Source: RHKX01 sp046330285 (GTDB taxonomy: Bacteria; Actinomycetota; Thermoleophilia; Solirubrobacterales; 70-9). From it: DNA of 64,000 nt. Within the stretch, counting starts at the first letter, position 1; each line of letters begins with the position of its first letter. The DNA lies in contig JAXLSX010000008.1 in the NCBI GenBank assembly GCA_046330285.1, positions 1-64,000 of the forward strand, in the 5' to 3' direction. The translations under genes and the position numbers were made by a program. The notes under the pieces are model-generated. The model worked only from the letters and a program-made list of their open reading frames with translations. It had not been told where the DNA came from and ran no database searches. Positions 24,303 to 32,986 of the stretch are shown piece by piece.

Positions 24303-25466
24303 ATGAGCACACTTGACACGACTTCAGCTTCCGGCGTCTACGAGGTTCCCGAGGAGCTGCGCGATTTCCGCGATCTCGTCCGTCGCCTCTCTCAGGAGCA
24401 GATCGCTCCCCGTGCCGCCGAGATCGACGAGAAGGGCGAGTACCCGTGGGACATCCGCGAGCTCCTCGCTTCGCACGACATCCTCGGCCTGCCATTTCCG
24501 ACCGAGTACGGAGGGACGGGAACGGGAACGCTGATGCAGCAGATTGCCGTCGAGGAGATTGCGAAGTCGTGCGCGTCGAGCGCGCTGATCCTGATGGTCC
24601 AGGAACTCGGGACGCTGCCGATCCAGCTGTTCGGCTCCGACGAGCTCAAGGAGCGCTTCCTGCCGAAGTGCGCGAGCGGCGAGTGGTCGCCCGCCTTCGC
24701 GTTGTCTGAGCCCGAGGCCGGCTCCGACCCCGCCGCGATGCGCACGACCGCCGTCAAGGACGGTGACGAGTGGGTGATCAACGGTTCGAAGAACTGGATC
24801 ACCAACTCGACGATCGCCGACTTCTACGTCGTCTTCGCAGTCACCGACCGCGAGAGCCGCCGGATTACGGCGTTCGTGGTCGAGAAGGACCGTCCCGGGT
24901 TCTCGATCGCCAACCTCGAGCACAAGCTCGGGATCAAGGGCTCGCCGACCGGCTCGCCCGTCTTCGAGGACGTGCGGGTCCCCGACGCGAACGTGATCGG
25001 CGAGGTCGGCCGCGGTCTGTCGGTCGCCCTCGGCACGCTCGAGCGGACCCGCCTCGGTGCCGCCGCCCAGGCCGTCGGGATCGCGCAGGGCGCCACCGAC
25101 TACGCGGTCGAGTACGCCAAGGAGCGGGTCGCCTTCGGCAAGCCGATCATCGAGCTCCAGGGCATCCAGTTCAAGCTCGCCGACATGGCGACCCGGACGG
25201 CGGCCGCCCGCGAGCTGCTCTACACGGCATGCGCGAAGATCGACCGCGGCGACGCCGACAAGGCGCAGTACAGCTCGATGGCCAAGCTCTTCGCTTCCGA
25301 CACGGCGATGGACGTGACCGTCGAGGGCGTCCAGGTGCTCGGCGGCTACGGCTACGTCAAGGACTACCCGCTCGAGCGGATGATGCGAGACGCCAAGATC
25401 ACCCAGATCTACGAAGGCACGAACGAGATCCAGCGGGTGGTCATCGCCCGCTCGCTGAGCCGCTGA
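24303..25466 (+). CDS. Acyl-CoA dehydrogenase
   Basis: A 387-residue FAD enzyme that oxidises acyl-CoA to trans-2-enoyl-CoA in fatty acid or branched-chain amino acid breakdown. The N-terminal helical domain covers about 15-125, the middle beta domain contains 'FALSEPEAGSDPAAMRTTAV' and 'WVINGSKNWITNS' (FAD site), and the C-terminal domain ends with 'QIYEGTNEIQRVVIARSL', where E371 is the likely catalytic base of the short/branched-chain type. 'RVAFGKPIIELQGIQFKLADMA' is also typical. Length matches the family. No partner ETF or enoyl-CoA hydratase is near. Substrate chain length cannot be read. Confidence 0.95.
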   Translation: MSTLDTTSASGVYEVPEELRDFRDLVRRLSQEQIAPRAAEIDEKGEYPWDIRELLASHDILGLPFPTEYGGTGTGTLMQQIAVEEIAKSCASSALILMVQELGTLPIQLFGSDELKERFLPKCASGEWSPAFALSEPEAGSDPAAMRTTAVKDGDEWVINGSKNWITNSTIADFYVVFAVTDRESRRITAFVVEKDRPGFSIANLEHKLGIKGSPTGSPVFEDVRVPDANVIGEVGRGLSVALGTLERTRLGAAAQAVGIAQGATDYAVEYAKERVAFGKPIIELQGIQFKLADMATRTAAARELLYTACAKIDRGDADKAQYSSMAKLFASDTAMDVTVEGVQVLGGYGYVKDYPLERMMRDAKITQIYEGTNEIQRVVIARSLSR

Positions 25467-25472
25467 CGGCCA

Positions 25473-25478
25473 TAGACT
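25473..25478 (+). promoter_or_regulatory. Putative -10 box (TAGACT), leaderless promoter
   Basis: TAGACT ends 9 nt before the ATG at 25488 without a ribosome binding site between them. Confidence 0.45.
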
Positions 25479-25487
25479 GACCCGGCT

Positions 25488-25787
25488 ATGCGCATCTACG
25501 TCTGCTGGGACAACAAGGCCAAGCACCCGATCATCGGTGAGCACCCCTGCGGGGTCGCCTACGAGGCCGTGGTCGACGCCGGCTATGAGCCCGAGGTCGT
25601 CAAGGCCTATGGCTGGGCGAAGCTGCCGCAGGCGCTGAACTTCACGTCGGGCCGCAAGGAGGTCCGGGAGCTGACGGGCAAGGACGAGGTCCCGGTCCTC
25701 GTGCTCGACGACGGCGCGGTCGTCGCCGGCACAGCGGAGATCGTCGCCTGGGCGAAGGCGAACCCGGCCGCTCCGGCGGCAGGCTGA
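25488..25787 (+). CDS. Glutathione S-transferase N-terminal/glutaredoxin-like protein
   Basis: A 99-residue thioredoxin-fold protein: strand 'MRIYVCWDN', helix with 'HPCGVAYEAVVDAGYEPEVVKAYGW', then 'DEVPVLVLDDGAVVAGTAEIVAWAKA', which keeps the cis-proline ('VPVLVLDDG') and the 'G-(T/S)-x-x-I' helix of the GST N-terminal domain. There is no CxxC pair, only single cysteines at 6 and 22, so a classical glutaredoxin role is unlikely. Stand-alone domains of this kind are common in actinobacteria, and their partner thiol is not known. Confidence 0.84.
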   Translation: MRIYVCWDNKAKHPIIGEHPCGVAYEAVVDAGYEPEVVKAYGWAKLPQALNFTSGRKEVRELTGKDEVPVLVLDDGAVVAGTAEIVAWAKANPAAPAAG

Positions 25788-25812
25788 CCGAGCCGGCGTA
25801 GCAGGGCCGTTC

Positions 25813-27675
25813 GTGCTGGCCGACGCGCTCGGGACCTACGCGACGGCGATCGGGCTGATCGCGGTCGCGACGGCGATCGGCGCCGGCATCCTCGCCGGAG
25901 CCGGTGCCCGGCGGCTCTCGCCGGTGGCACCCGTCGTCGGCCTCGCCGCTGCGGCGATGATCGCCTGGTGGGCGGTCCGGCTTCCCGGCCACGGTCTCAC
26001 CGCGCTTCTCACCCTCATCGTCGTCGCGGCGATCGCCGGAGGTTTCGCGCTGGTCCGGCTCGAAGGCGTCGGCGAGACGTTGACCCGGATGCTGCCCGCC
26101 GGCATCGCGGCGCTGGCGGCGGTCTCGATTCCGTTCGCCGCTGAAGGCCACTTCGGGGTGCTCGGCACCGGCTTCAACGTCGACATGTCCCAGCACCTGT
26201 TCGCGGCGAGTTGGCTCGCCGACCCGCAGGGACTGAGCCCGAGCCTCTTCCGCAACGGCTACCCGCTCGGCCCGCACGCACTGGCCGTCGCGGCGAACGA
26301 GGTCACCGGCGAGCTCTCGATCGCCTTCACCGGTGTGACGATCGCGGTGCCGGTGATCGCGGCGCTGGCCGCGGTCGCGGCTCTCGATTCGCTCTCGCGG
26401 GTCCGCACTTTGATCGTCGCGGTCCTCACCGCGCTCGCGTACCTGGTGGCGAGCTACTTCGCTCAGGGCGCTTTCAAGGAGCTGTTCGAAGCCGCGTTCC
26501 TGCTCGGTTTCGCACTCTGGCTGCGCGACCTGACCCGCCATCCCGATCGGACCGGGACGGGTCTCCTCCGCCTGCTGCCCGGCGTGGTGATCGCCGCCGG
26601 AGCGCTCTACGTCTACAGCTGGCCCGGCCTCGCCTGGCTCGGCGCGACGTTTGCGCTCTGGGTGCTGGCCGAGCTCTACGAGCGGCGTGCCGACCCGGCG
26701 GGGGCGCTGCGCCGGGCGGCGCCGGCCGCGATCGTCGCCGTCGTCCTGCTCGCCGTGGTCGCCGCCCCCGAGCTCGACCGGATCTCGAAGTTCGGGACGA
26801 GCGTCGACGCCGTGACCGAGCGGACCGGGCGCCCCGCAGGACCGGCGCCGGGTGCCGGCGGCGGCACCGAATCAGGCAGCGGCGGGGGAGGGGGCAAGCC
26901 CGCCGCCAAGTTCGAGCGGCCCGAATACGACAACGACCTCGGCAACCTCTTCGGCCAGATCAACCCGGCATCGGTGTTCGGCGTCTGGCCGAGCGGCGAT
27001 TTCCGGGTCAACCCCGGCGACGGAGCGATCCCGGCACCGGTCTTCTACCTCGGCGCGCTGCTCGGAGCGATCGCCCTCGGGCTCGGGCTCGCGGCAGCTT
27101 GGCGGCAGTCGGAGGCGGCGCTGCTGGCGGCATTCGCGGCAGCGGCCGCGATCTGGCTCGCGGCCCGGGTCGGGAGCACTCCCTACACGAACGCCAAGGC
27201 CCTGCAGATGCTCGCTCCGGTGGTGATGCTGATCGCCGTCCGCGGCGTCCTCGACCCGCTCGCCCCGGCACCGCTCCGCGATCGGGCGCCGCGGGTGCTC
27301 GCGACCCTGGCCGCCGCCTTCGTCGCCGCCGCCGGGTTCTCGAGCGCGCTCGCGCTCGCCAACGCGCCGGTCGGGATCGACGACTACACCCCCGGCGTCC
27401 GCAAGTTGGCCAATCGCTTCGGGGGCCAGCCGACGCTGCTGCTCGCGCCCGCCGACGTGATCGCGGATCAGCGCGGGACCGAGTTCTACGGCTGGGAGCT
27501 GCGCGGCGCCGCATCCGCGGACGTCGAGGCGCTCCCGGGCGCCGGCTCGGCACCTGAGGGGATCACCCGCGTGCTCGTCGTCGGCGGCGATCAGGAGCCG
27601 CCGTTCGACGACGTCAAGCGGATCGGCAGCTCGAACCGCGTCGTCCTCTGGCGGGTGCTGGAGGGCGGTCAATAG
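25813..27675 (+). CDS. Large multispanning membrane protein
   Basis: A 620-residue membrane protein with about 12 hydrophobic segments, an inner Gly/Ser-rich loop near residues 338-365 and a soluble C-terminal domain of about 100 residues. The extracytoplasmic loop after the third or fourth helix has 'EGHFGVLGTGFNVDMSQHLFAASWL' and 'NGYPLGPHALA', which resembles the Asp/His-containing loops of GT-C type glycosyltransferases, although the proof is weak. Starts at GTG 25813, which follows directly on a pair of stop codons and precedes the first helix. It overlaps nothing and is 1 nt from thrS, so it may be in the same transcript. Confidence 0.6.
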   Translation: MLADALGTYATAIGLIAVATAIGAGILAGAGARRLSPVAPVVGLAAAAMIAWWAVRLPGHGLTALLTLIVVAAIAGGFALVRLEGVGETLTRMLPAGIAALAAVSIPFAAEGHFGVLGTGFNVDMSQHLFAASWLADPQGLSPSLFRNGYPLGPHALAVAANEVTGELSIAFTGVTIAVPVIAALAAVAALDSLSRVRTLIVAVLTALAYLVASYFAQGAFKELFEAAFLLGFALWLRDLTRHPDRTGTGLLRLLPGVVIAAGALYVYSWPGLAWLGATFALWVLAELYERRADPAGALRRAAPAAIVAVVLLAVVAAPELDRISKFGTSVDAVTERTGRPAGPAPGAGGGTESGSGGGGGKPAAKFERPEYDNDLGNLFGQINPASVFGVWPSGDFRVNPGDGAIPAPVFYLGALLGAIALGLGLAAAWRQSEAALLAAFAAAAAIWLAARVGSTPYTNAKALQMLAPVVMLIAVRGVLDPLAPAPLRDRAPRVLATLAAAFVAAAGFSSALALANAPVGIDDYTPGVRKLANRFGGQPTLLLAPADVIADQRGTEFYGWELRGAASADVEALPGAGSAPEGITRVLVVGGDQEPPFDDVKRIGSSNRVVLWRVLEGGQ

Positions 27676-27676
27676 C

Positions 27677-29614
27677 ATGACCCCGATGTCGCAGATGACC
27701 GTCACCCTGCCCGACGGCTCGCCGCTCGAGCTCGAATCCGGAGCGACCGGAGCCGATGCCGCCGCGGCGATCGGCCCTGGCCTGGCGAAGGCCGCGCTGG
27801 CGATCCGGGTCGGCGACGAGACCCGCGACCTCGCCGCGCCGCTCGGCGACGGCGAGACGATCGAGATCGTCACCGCGAAGAGCGACGGCGCGCTCGACCT
27901 GATCCGCCACGACGCCGCGCACGTGATGGCGACCGCCGTCTGCGAGCTCTTCCCGGGTACGAGGGTCTCGATCGGCCCGCCGATCGACGGCGGCTTCTAC
28001 TACGACTTCGAGTTCCCCGAGGGCGTCACCGTCTCCGACGCCGACTTCGAGCGGATCGAGGCGCGGATGGCCGAGCACATCGCCGCCGACGAGCCATTCG
28101 AGCGCACCGACATCCCGGTCGCGGAAGCCCTCGAGCGCTTCCGGGGCGAGGATCAGCCCTACAAGGTCGAGCTGATCGAGGATCTGGTCGCGAACGAGGG
28201 TGTCGAGACCGTCTCGCTGTACGAGAACGGCCCGTTCACCGACCTCTGCCGTGGCCCGCACGCCCCGTCCACCGGCCGGATCAAGGCGGTCAAGCTGAAC
28301 TCCCTCGCCGGCGCCTATTGGCGCGGCGACGAGACCCGGCAGATGCTGACGCGGATCTACGGGACCGCCTTCTTCTCGAAGCAGGACCTCGCCGAGCACA
28401 TCGAGCGGATCGAGCAGGCGAAGGCGCGCGATCACCGCAAGCTCGGCCCCCAGCTCGACCTCTTCATGTTCCGCGAGGAGTCGCCGGGGATGCCGTTCTG
28501 GCTGTCGCAGGGCACGGTGCTCCTGAAGCTGATCCGCGCCCAGGTCGACGCCCAGCTGGCCAAGCGCGGGTACGTCGAGGTCCGTACCCCCGAAGTCATG
28601 GACGTCGACCTCTGGCACCGCTCCGGCCACTACGAGAACTACCGCGAGAACATGTACTTCGCGGAGCCGTCGGACCGGGATCGGGAGGAGGCCGACCGGC
28701 GGTTCGCGCTGAAGCCGATGAACTGCCCGGGCGCCTGCCTCGTCTTCGACTCCGCCCGCCACTCCTACCGCGATTTGCCCCTGCGTCTGGCCGAATACGG
28801 CAACGTCTCCCGCTACGAGCGCGAAGGCGTCCTCCACGGTTTGCTCCGGGTCCGCGCCTTCACCCAGGACGACGCCCACGTCTTCTGCATGCCCGACCAG
28901 ATCGGGCGCGAGGTGATCGACGTCTGCGAAGCCATCGACGAGCTCTACGCGAAGTTCGGGTTCGAGGACGTCACCGTGGAGCTCTCGACCAGGCCCGCCA
29001 AGTCGATCGGGACCGACGAGCAGTGGGAGGTCGCCGAGAAGGCGCTCGCGGCGGCGCTCGACGAGCAGGGGCGCGAGTACAACCTCAACCCCGGCGACGG
29101 CGCCTTCTACGGGCCGAAGATCGACTTCCACGTGACCGATGCGCTCGGCCGGAGCTGGCAGCTCGGCACCTGCCAGCTCGACTTCATGATGCCCGACCGC
29201 TTCGAGCTCGAATACCAGGGGGCCGACAACGCCAACCACCGGCCGGTGATGATCCACCGGGCGCTGCTCGGCTCGATGGAGCGCTTCGCCGGGATCCTGA
29301 TCGAGCACTACGCCGGCCGCTTCCCGGAGTGGCTGGCGCCGACGCAGGCGGCGATCCTCCCGGTCGCCGACCGCCACGCCGACGCGGCGGCGGCGATGCT
29401 CGCGGAGCTGACCGACCTCGGGGTCAGGGCCCGCGTCGACCACCGCAGCGAGTCGGTCGGCAAGAAGATCCGCGACGCCGAGCTGGCCAAGGTGCCCTAC
29501 ATGCTCGTCGTCGGCGATCGTGAGCTCGAGCAGGGCGGCGCGGCGGTCCGGTCCCACGCCGACGGCGATCTCGGCGTCCTCGACGCCGAGGCCTTCGCGG
29601 CGCGCCTTTCGTGA
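27677..29614 (+). CDS. thrS: Threonyl-tRNA synthetase
   Basis: A 645-residue class II synthetase that charges tRNA-Thr. Domain order: TGS domain (about 4-65, 'MTVTLPDGSPLELESGATGADAA'), second additional/editing domain ('IRHDAAHVMATAVCELFP' and 'HxxxH'-type positions), catalytic core (about 260-540) with 'RSGHYENYRENMY', the zinc-site cysteine in 'LKPMNCPGACLVF', 'FTQDDAHVFC', and class II motif 3, then the anticodon-binding domain ('AAILPVADRHAD'). Length and order are normal. ATG at 27677 is used, but ATG 27686 is also possible. Confidence 0.98.
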   Translation: MTPMSQMTVTLPDGSPLELESGATGADAAAAIGPGLAKAALAIRVGDETRDLAAPLGDGETIEIVTAKSDGALDLIRHDAAHVMATAVCELFPGTRVSIGPPIDGGFYYDFEFPEGVTVSDADFERIEARMAEHIAADEPFERTDIPVAEALERFRGEDQPYKVELIEDLVANEGVETVSLYENGPFTDLCRGPHAPSTGRIKAVKLNSLAGAYWRGDETRQMLTRIYGTAFFSKQDLAEHIERIEQAKARDHRKLGPQLDLFMFREESPGMPFWLSQGTVLLKLIRAQVDAQLAKRGYVEVRTPEVMDVDLWHRSGHYENYRENMYFAEPSDRDREEADRRFALKPMNCPGACLVFDSARHSYRDLPLRLAEYGNVSRYEREGVLHGLLRVRAFTQDDAHVFCMPDQIGREVIDVCEAIDELYAKFGFEDVTVELSTRPAKSIGTDEQWEVAEKALAAALDEQGREYNLNPGDGAFYGPKIDFHVTDALGRSWQLGTCQLDFMMPDRFELEYQGADNANHRPVMIHRALLGSMERFAGILIEHYAGRFPEWLAPTQAAILPVADRHADAAAAMLAELTDLGVRARVDHRSESVGKKIRDAELAKVPYMLVVGDRELEQGGAAVRSHADGDLGVLDAEAFAARLS

Positions 29615-29644
29615 TCTTTCCTGCGAAGCCCTCCGGTTGCCGTC

Positions 29645-29650
29645 TATACT
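29645..29650 (+). promoter_or_regulatory. Strong -10 box (TATACT) ahead of the infC leader ORF
   Basis: TATACT, one base off the consensus, ends 8 nt before ATG 29659. It would give a leaderless transcript starting at the leader ORF and running on into infC. Confidence 0.6.
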
Positions 29651-29658
29651 GCGGCGCG

Positions 29659-29694
29659 ATGCAGCCCAGCCACTTCACGTCGCGCCGCCACTGA
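29659..29694 (+). CDS. Short leader peptide upstream of infC
   Basis: An 11-codon ORF (MQPSHFTSRRH) with its ATG exactly at the expected start of a transcript from the TATACT box. It lies between thrS and infC with a 76-nt gap to infC, no ribosome binding site and no other coding role. The basic His/Arg-rich end is like that of small actinobacterial leader peptides that sense translation, but the link to infC control is inference. No recognised attenuator hairpin with a T tail lies between it and infC. Confidence 0.5.
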   Translation: MQPSHFTSRRH

Positions 29695-29770
29695 GCGCCC
29701 GTGCACTTGCGCATCCCTCGTCCCGACCACTCATCGCTGCCGGCTTGACCCTCGGCGAACCTCTTACGTA

Positions 29771-30334
29771 GTGCCGGTCCCTCGCCGCTTCGATCGGCGT
29801 CCCCCCGAACGGGACCTGACTCGCATCAACGAGCGCATCCGCGTTCCCAAGGTCCGCCTGATCGGCGCCGACGGTGAGCAGGTCGGAGTCGTCGACACCG
29901 ACGAGGCCCGCCGGATCGCCCGTGACGCCGACCTCGACCTCGTCGAGGTCGCCCCGGACTCGCGCCCGCCCGTCTGCCGGCTGCTCGACTACTCGAAGTA
30001 CAAGTACGAGCAGGAGCAGAAGGCCAAGCAGGCCCGCAAGCACCAGCAGCAGGTCAACGTTCGCGAGATCAAGCTGCGCCCGAAGATCGCCGACCACGAC
30101 TACGAAACGAAGAAGGGCCACGTCGAGCGCTTCCTCAACAAGAAGGACAAGGTCAAGGTCACGATCATGTTCCGCGGTCGCGAGCAGGCCCATCCCGAGC
30201 GGGGTCGCGCCCTGCTCGAGCGCCTCTACGAGGACCTCGGCGATCTCGCCACGGTCGAGCAGGCACCGCAGCAGGAGGGCCGCAACATGCACATGGTCCT
30301 CGCGCCCGGCAAGGTCGCGGGCAGCGCTTCCTGA
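29771..30334 (+). CDS. infC: Translation initiation factor IF-3
   Basis: A 187-residue initiation factor that binds the 30S subunit and checks the start codon. The N-terminal domain has 'RINERIRVPKVRLIG' and 'DLVEVAPDSRPPVCRLLDYSKYKYE', and the C-terminal domain 'VNVREIKLRPKIADHDYETKKGHVERFLNKKDKVKVTIMFRGRE', all strongly conserved. The start GTG 29771 gives an N-terminal tail of about 17 residues, and other starts cannot be excluded. Genes for L35 and L20 normally follow at once, but here two aminotransferase genes stand between. Confidence 0.97.
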   Translation: MPVPRRFDRRPPERDLTRINERIRVPKVRLIGADGEQVGVVDTDEARRIARDADLDLVEVAPDSRPPVCRLLDYSKYKYEQEQKAKQARKHQQQVNVREIKLRPKIADHDYETKKGHVERFLNKKDKVKVTIMFRGREQAHPERGRALLERLYEDLGDLATVEQAPQQEGRNMHMVLAPGKVAGSAS

Positions 30335-30406
30335 GCGCCGTGGGGGCGGCACGATCGGGGGCAGGGCTTCAGTCGCGGGCCGATTCGGCCGAATAGCGGC
30401 AGGACG

Positions 30407-31564
30407 ATGAACGACGCCCCCGAGCAGATCCCGGTATTCGACGTTCGCGTCACCGACGACGACCTCGCAGCCGTCGAGGCGGCGCTTCGGTCCGGCTGGC
30501 TGACGATGGGGGAGAGGACCGAGCGGTTCGAGCTCGAGTTCGCCCAGTCGATCGGTTCCGAGCATTGCGTGGCGATGTCGAGCTGCACCGCGGCGCTGCA
30601 CGTCGCCTGCATGGCGGCCGACGTCGGCCCCGGCGACGAGGTGATCGTCCCGTCGATGACCTTCGCGGCCACTGCCAATGCGGTCCGCTACACGGGTGCG
30701 ACCCCGGTCTTCGCCGACGTCGTCTCCGAGATCGACCTCGGAATGGACGTGGACCATGCCGAATCGCTGATCACCGAGCGCACCAAGGCGATCATCCCCG
30801 TGCACTACGCCGGCTACGCGGTCGAGATCGAACGCCTCGCGCGCCTCTGCGAGGAGCGAGGCCTGTTCCTGATCGAGGATGCCGCCCACGCGCCGAGCGC
30901 GCATTCGGCTCCCGGCGGCGCCAAGCTCGGCAGCTTCGGCGACGCCGGCTGTTTCAGCTTCTTCCCGAACAAGGTTCTCGGAGTCGGTGAAGGCGGTTGC
31001 CTTGTGACCGATTCCGGTGAGGTCGCTGAACGGGCCCGGCGCTTGCGGTCGCAGGGCATGACGGCCGTCTCGATCGACCGCCATCGCGGCAGCGCCACCG
31101 GTTACGACGTGCTGGAGCGCGGATACAACTACCGCTTCGACGATCCCCGAGCGGCGCTTCTCCTCTCCCGGTTCCACAGGCTCGAGCCGGAGCTGGTGGA
31201 GCGCCGGAAGGTGGTGGCCCGCTACCGCGAACTCCTCGGCGACATCGCCGAGATCGCGATTCCCTATTCGGACTTCGAGCTCGGCTGCTCATCGTGCTAC
31301 CTGATGGGGGTCGTCGCCGCCGACGCCACGACCCGCCGGGGCCTCCGCGAGCGCCTCTCCGACCGGCACGGCATCCAGACGACGATGTATCCGGCGGTCC
31401 ACAAGTTCACCGCCTATCGCGAGGCCTATGGCGAGATCTCGCTGCCGCGCACCGAGCGGGTCGCCGAGGGGTTGTTCTCGATCCCACTCTTCCCGCACAT
31501 CACCGCCGAGCAACAGGACCGGGTGGCCGAGGGCCTCCGCGAGTCAATCGAGGCGGTCGCGTGA
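30407..31564 (+). CDS. DegT/DnrJ/EryC1/StrS sugar aminotransferase (first copy)
   Basis: A 385-residue PLP enzyme that usually transfers an amino group to a keto-sugar nucleotide. The first strand region is 'VRSGWLTMG'-like, the active-site loop 'SSCTAALHVACMA', D158 in 'LIEDAAHAPSA' binds PLP and K189 in 'FSFFPNKVLGVGEGG' is the likely Schiff-base lysine. It sits between infC and rpmI, overlapping the next, homologous gene by one base (TGATG). The product likely makes an amino sugar for the surface polysaccharide, but a link to the locus 12 kb away is inference. Confidence 0.93.
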   Translation: MNDAPEQIPVFDVRVTDDDLAAVEAALRSGWLTMGERTERFELEFAQSIGSEHCVAMSSCTAALHVACMAADVGPGDEVIVPSMTFAATANAVRYTGATPVFADVVSEIDLGMDVDHAESLITERTKAIIPVHYAGYAVEIERLARLCEERGLFLIEDAAHAPSAHSAPGGAKLGSFGDAGCFSFFPNKVLGVGEGGCLVTDSGEVAERARRLRSQGMTAVSIDRHRGSATGYDVLERGYNYRFDDPRAALLLSRFHRLEPELVERRKVVARYRELLGDIAEIAIPYSDFELGCSSCYLMGVVAADATTRRGLRERLSDRHGIQTTMYPAVHKFTAYREAYGEISLPRTERVAEGLFSIPLFPHITAEQQDRVAEGLRESIEAVA

Positions 31565-32700
31565 TGGAGTGGCGCCTTCCCCTCGCCGACGTTCATCTCT
31601 CTGAGCCGGTCATTGCCGCCTCGATGGAGGCTCTGCGCAGCAACTGGCTGACGATGGGTCCGCGAACGCAAGATCTGGAACGCGAGTTCGCCGCCCGCGT
31701 CGGGGCCGAGCATGCAGTCGCCGCTTCGAGTGGCAGCGCCGCAATCCACCTCGCGATGCTCGGGATCGGAATCGGCCCCGGCGACGAAGTCATCGTGCCG
31801 GCCTGCGGGTTCGTCGCCGACGCCCATGCGCCGTTCTGGTGCGGCGGTGAAACGGTCTTCGCCGACGTCGAGTCGGTCGAGCGACCCGTAATCGACCCCG
31901 AGGCCGTGGCCGGACTGATCACCGAACGGACCAAGGCGGTCCTGGCCATCCACATGTTCGGCTATTCGTGCGACATGGAGACCCTGACGGCGATCTGTGC
32001 GGAGCGGGACGTCCTTCTGATCGAGGACTGCTGTCAGGCCGTGGGCGCTGAGCTGCCCGGCGGCAAGAGCGTCGGGACGAGTTCGGCGGCCGGCTGCTTC
32101 AGCTTCTTCGCAAAGACCCAGCTTCCCGTGGGCGAGGGGGGCATCATCGTCACTGACGACGAGGAAGTGGCTGCGCGAGCCCGCCTCCTCCGTTCCCACG
32201 CCATGACTTCCGTCACCTGGGATCGGCATCGCGGCCATGCCGAGACGTACGACATCACCGACCTCGGTTTCAACTATCGGCTCGACGAGCCGCGGGCGGC
32301 GATGGCGCGGGCCCATCTCGACGCGCTCGACGAGAAGCTGGCGCGTCTTCGCGCCACCGTTGCCCGTTACCGCGAGCGGCTCGCCGACCTGGACGGGGTC
32401 ACGGTTCCCTTCACGGACGAGGAGGTCGGGCGGGGTGGACATTTCGCGTTCCCGGTCGTCGTTGGTGATCGCGTCGAGCGCGACCGGATCCGGGCTCGGT
32501 TGACCGAGCGTGGAATCCAGACGACCTTCTACCCGGTGATCACCGATCTCGCCGTCTACGAGCGGGCGGGGCGCGAGCATCCTTGTCCACACGCCGTCGA
32601 CTTCTCTGCCCGGCACATGGCGATGCCGCTGGCCACCGTGATGACGCCCGAGGACGTCGATCTGGCGGTCGGCGAGCTGGCGGCCGCGCTGCAGGCCTGA
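31564..32700 (+). CDS. DegT/DnrJ/EryC1/StrS sugar aminotransferase (second copy)
   Basis: A 378-residue paralogue of the preceding gene. 'SGSAAIHLAMLGIG', D155 in 'LIEDCCQAVGAE' and K184 in 'FSFFAKTQLPVGEGG' match the same PLP sites. The tandem copies differ widely in sequence, so duplication is old or they were acquired separately. The ATG at 31564 overlaps the TGA of the first gene, and longer in-frame starts lie inside it. Tandem DegT pairs can act on different keto-sugars or as one heteromer. Sugar specificity cannot be read. An 82-nt gap then leads to rpmI. Confidence 0.92.
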   Translation: MEWRLPLADVHLSEPVIAASMEALRSNWLTMGPRTQDLEREFAARVGAEHAVAASSGSAAIHLAMLGIGIGPGDEVIVPACGFVADAHAPFWCGGETVFADVESVERPVIDPEAVAGLITERTKAVLAIHMFGYSCDMETLTAICAERDVLLIEDCCQAVGAELPGGKSVGTSSAAGCFSFFAKTQLPVGEGGIIVTDDEEVAARARLLRSHAMTSVTWDRHRGHAETYDITDLGFNYRLDEPRAAMARAHLDALDEKLARLRATVARYRERLADLDGVTVPFTDEEVGRGGHFAFPVVVGDRVERDRIRARLTERGIQTTFYPVITDLAVYERAGREHPCPHAVDFSARHMAMPLATVMTPEDVDLAVGELAAALQA

Positions 32701-32782
32701 GGCCGCTCGCTGCGCCAGGATCGCTCCGCCCGCGCCCCGCGATTGCACGGAACGGCCGGGCTCTGCTTCAATACCCCGTCCG

Positions 32783-32983
32783 ATGCCGAAGATGAAGTCC
32801 CATTCCGGCGCGAAGAAGCGCTTCAAGAAGACGTCCACGGGCAAGCTCCGTGGCCGCCACGCGTACTCGAGCCACATCCTCGAGAAGAAGTCGCCGAAGC
32901 GGAAGCGTCAGATGGCCCGGCCGGTCGCGATCGCGCCCGCCGACACTTCGCGCGTCAACAAGCTGCTCGGGAAGAAGAAGTAA
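32783..32983 (+). CDS. rpmI: 50S ribosomal protein L35
   Basis: A 66-residue basic ribosomal protein. 'MPKMKSHSGAKKRFKKTSTGKLRGR' opens like all L35 proteins, and the end 'VAPADTSRVNKLLGKK'-like tail also fits. The usual partner rplT follows after 3 nt. A possible -10 sequence lies shortly before the ATG (around 32767-32774), but it is weak. In many bacteria this pair is controlled together with infC by L20; here two genes intervene. Confidence 0.97.
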   Translation: MPKMKSHSGAKKRFKKTSTGKLRGRHAYSSHILEKKSPKRKRQMARPVAIAPADTSRVNKLLGKKK

Positions 32984-32986
32984 CCG

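Noticed and set aside
27614..29557. 647-codon minus-strand frame opposite thrS
   Set aside because: thrS on the plus strand is unmistakable, and the antisense translation has no known motif.
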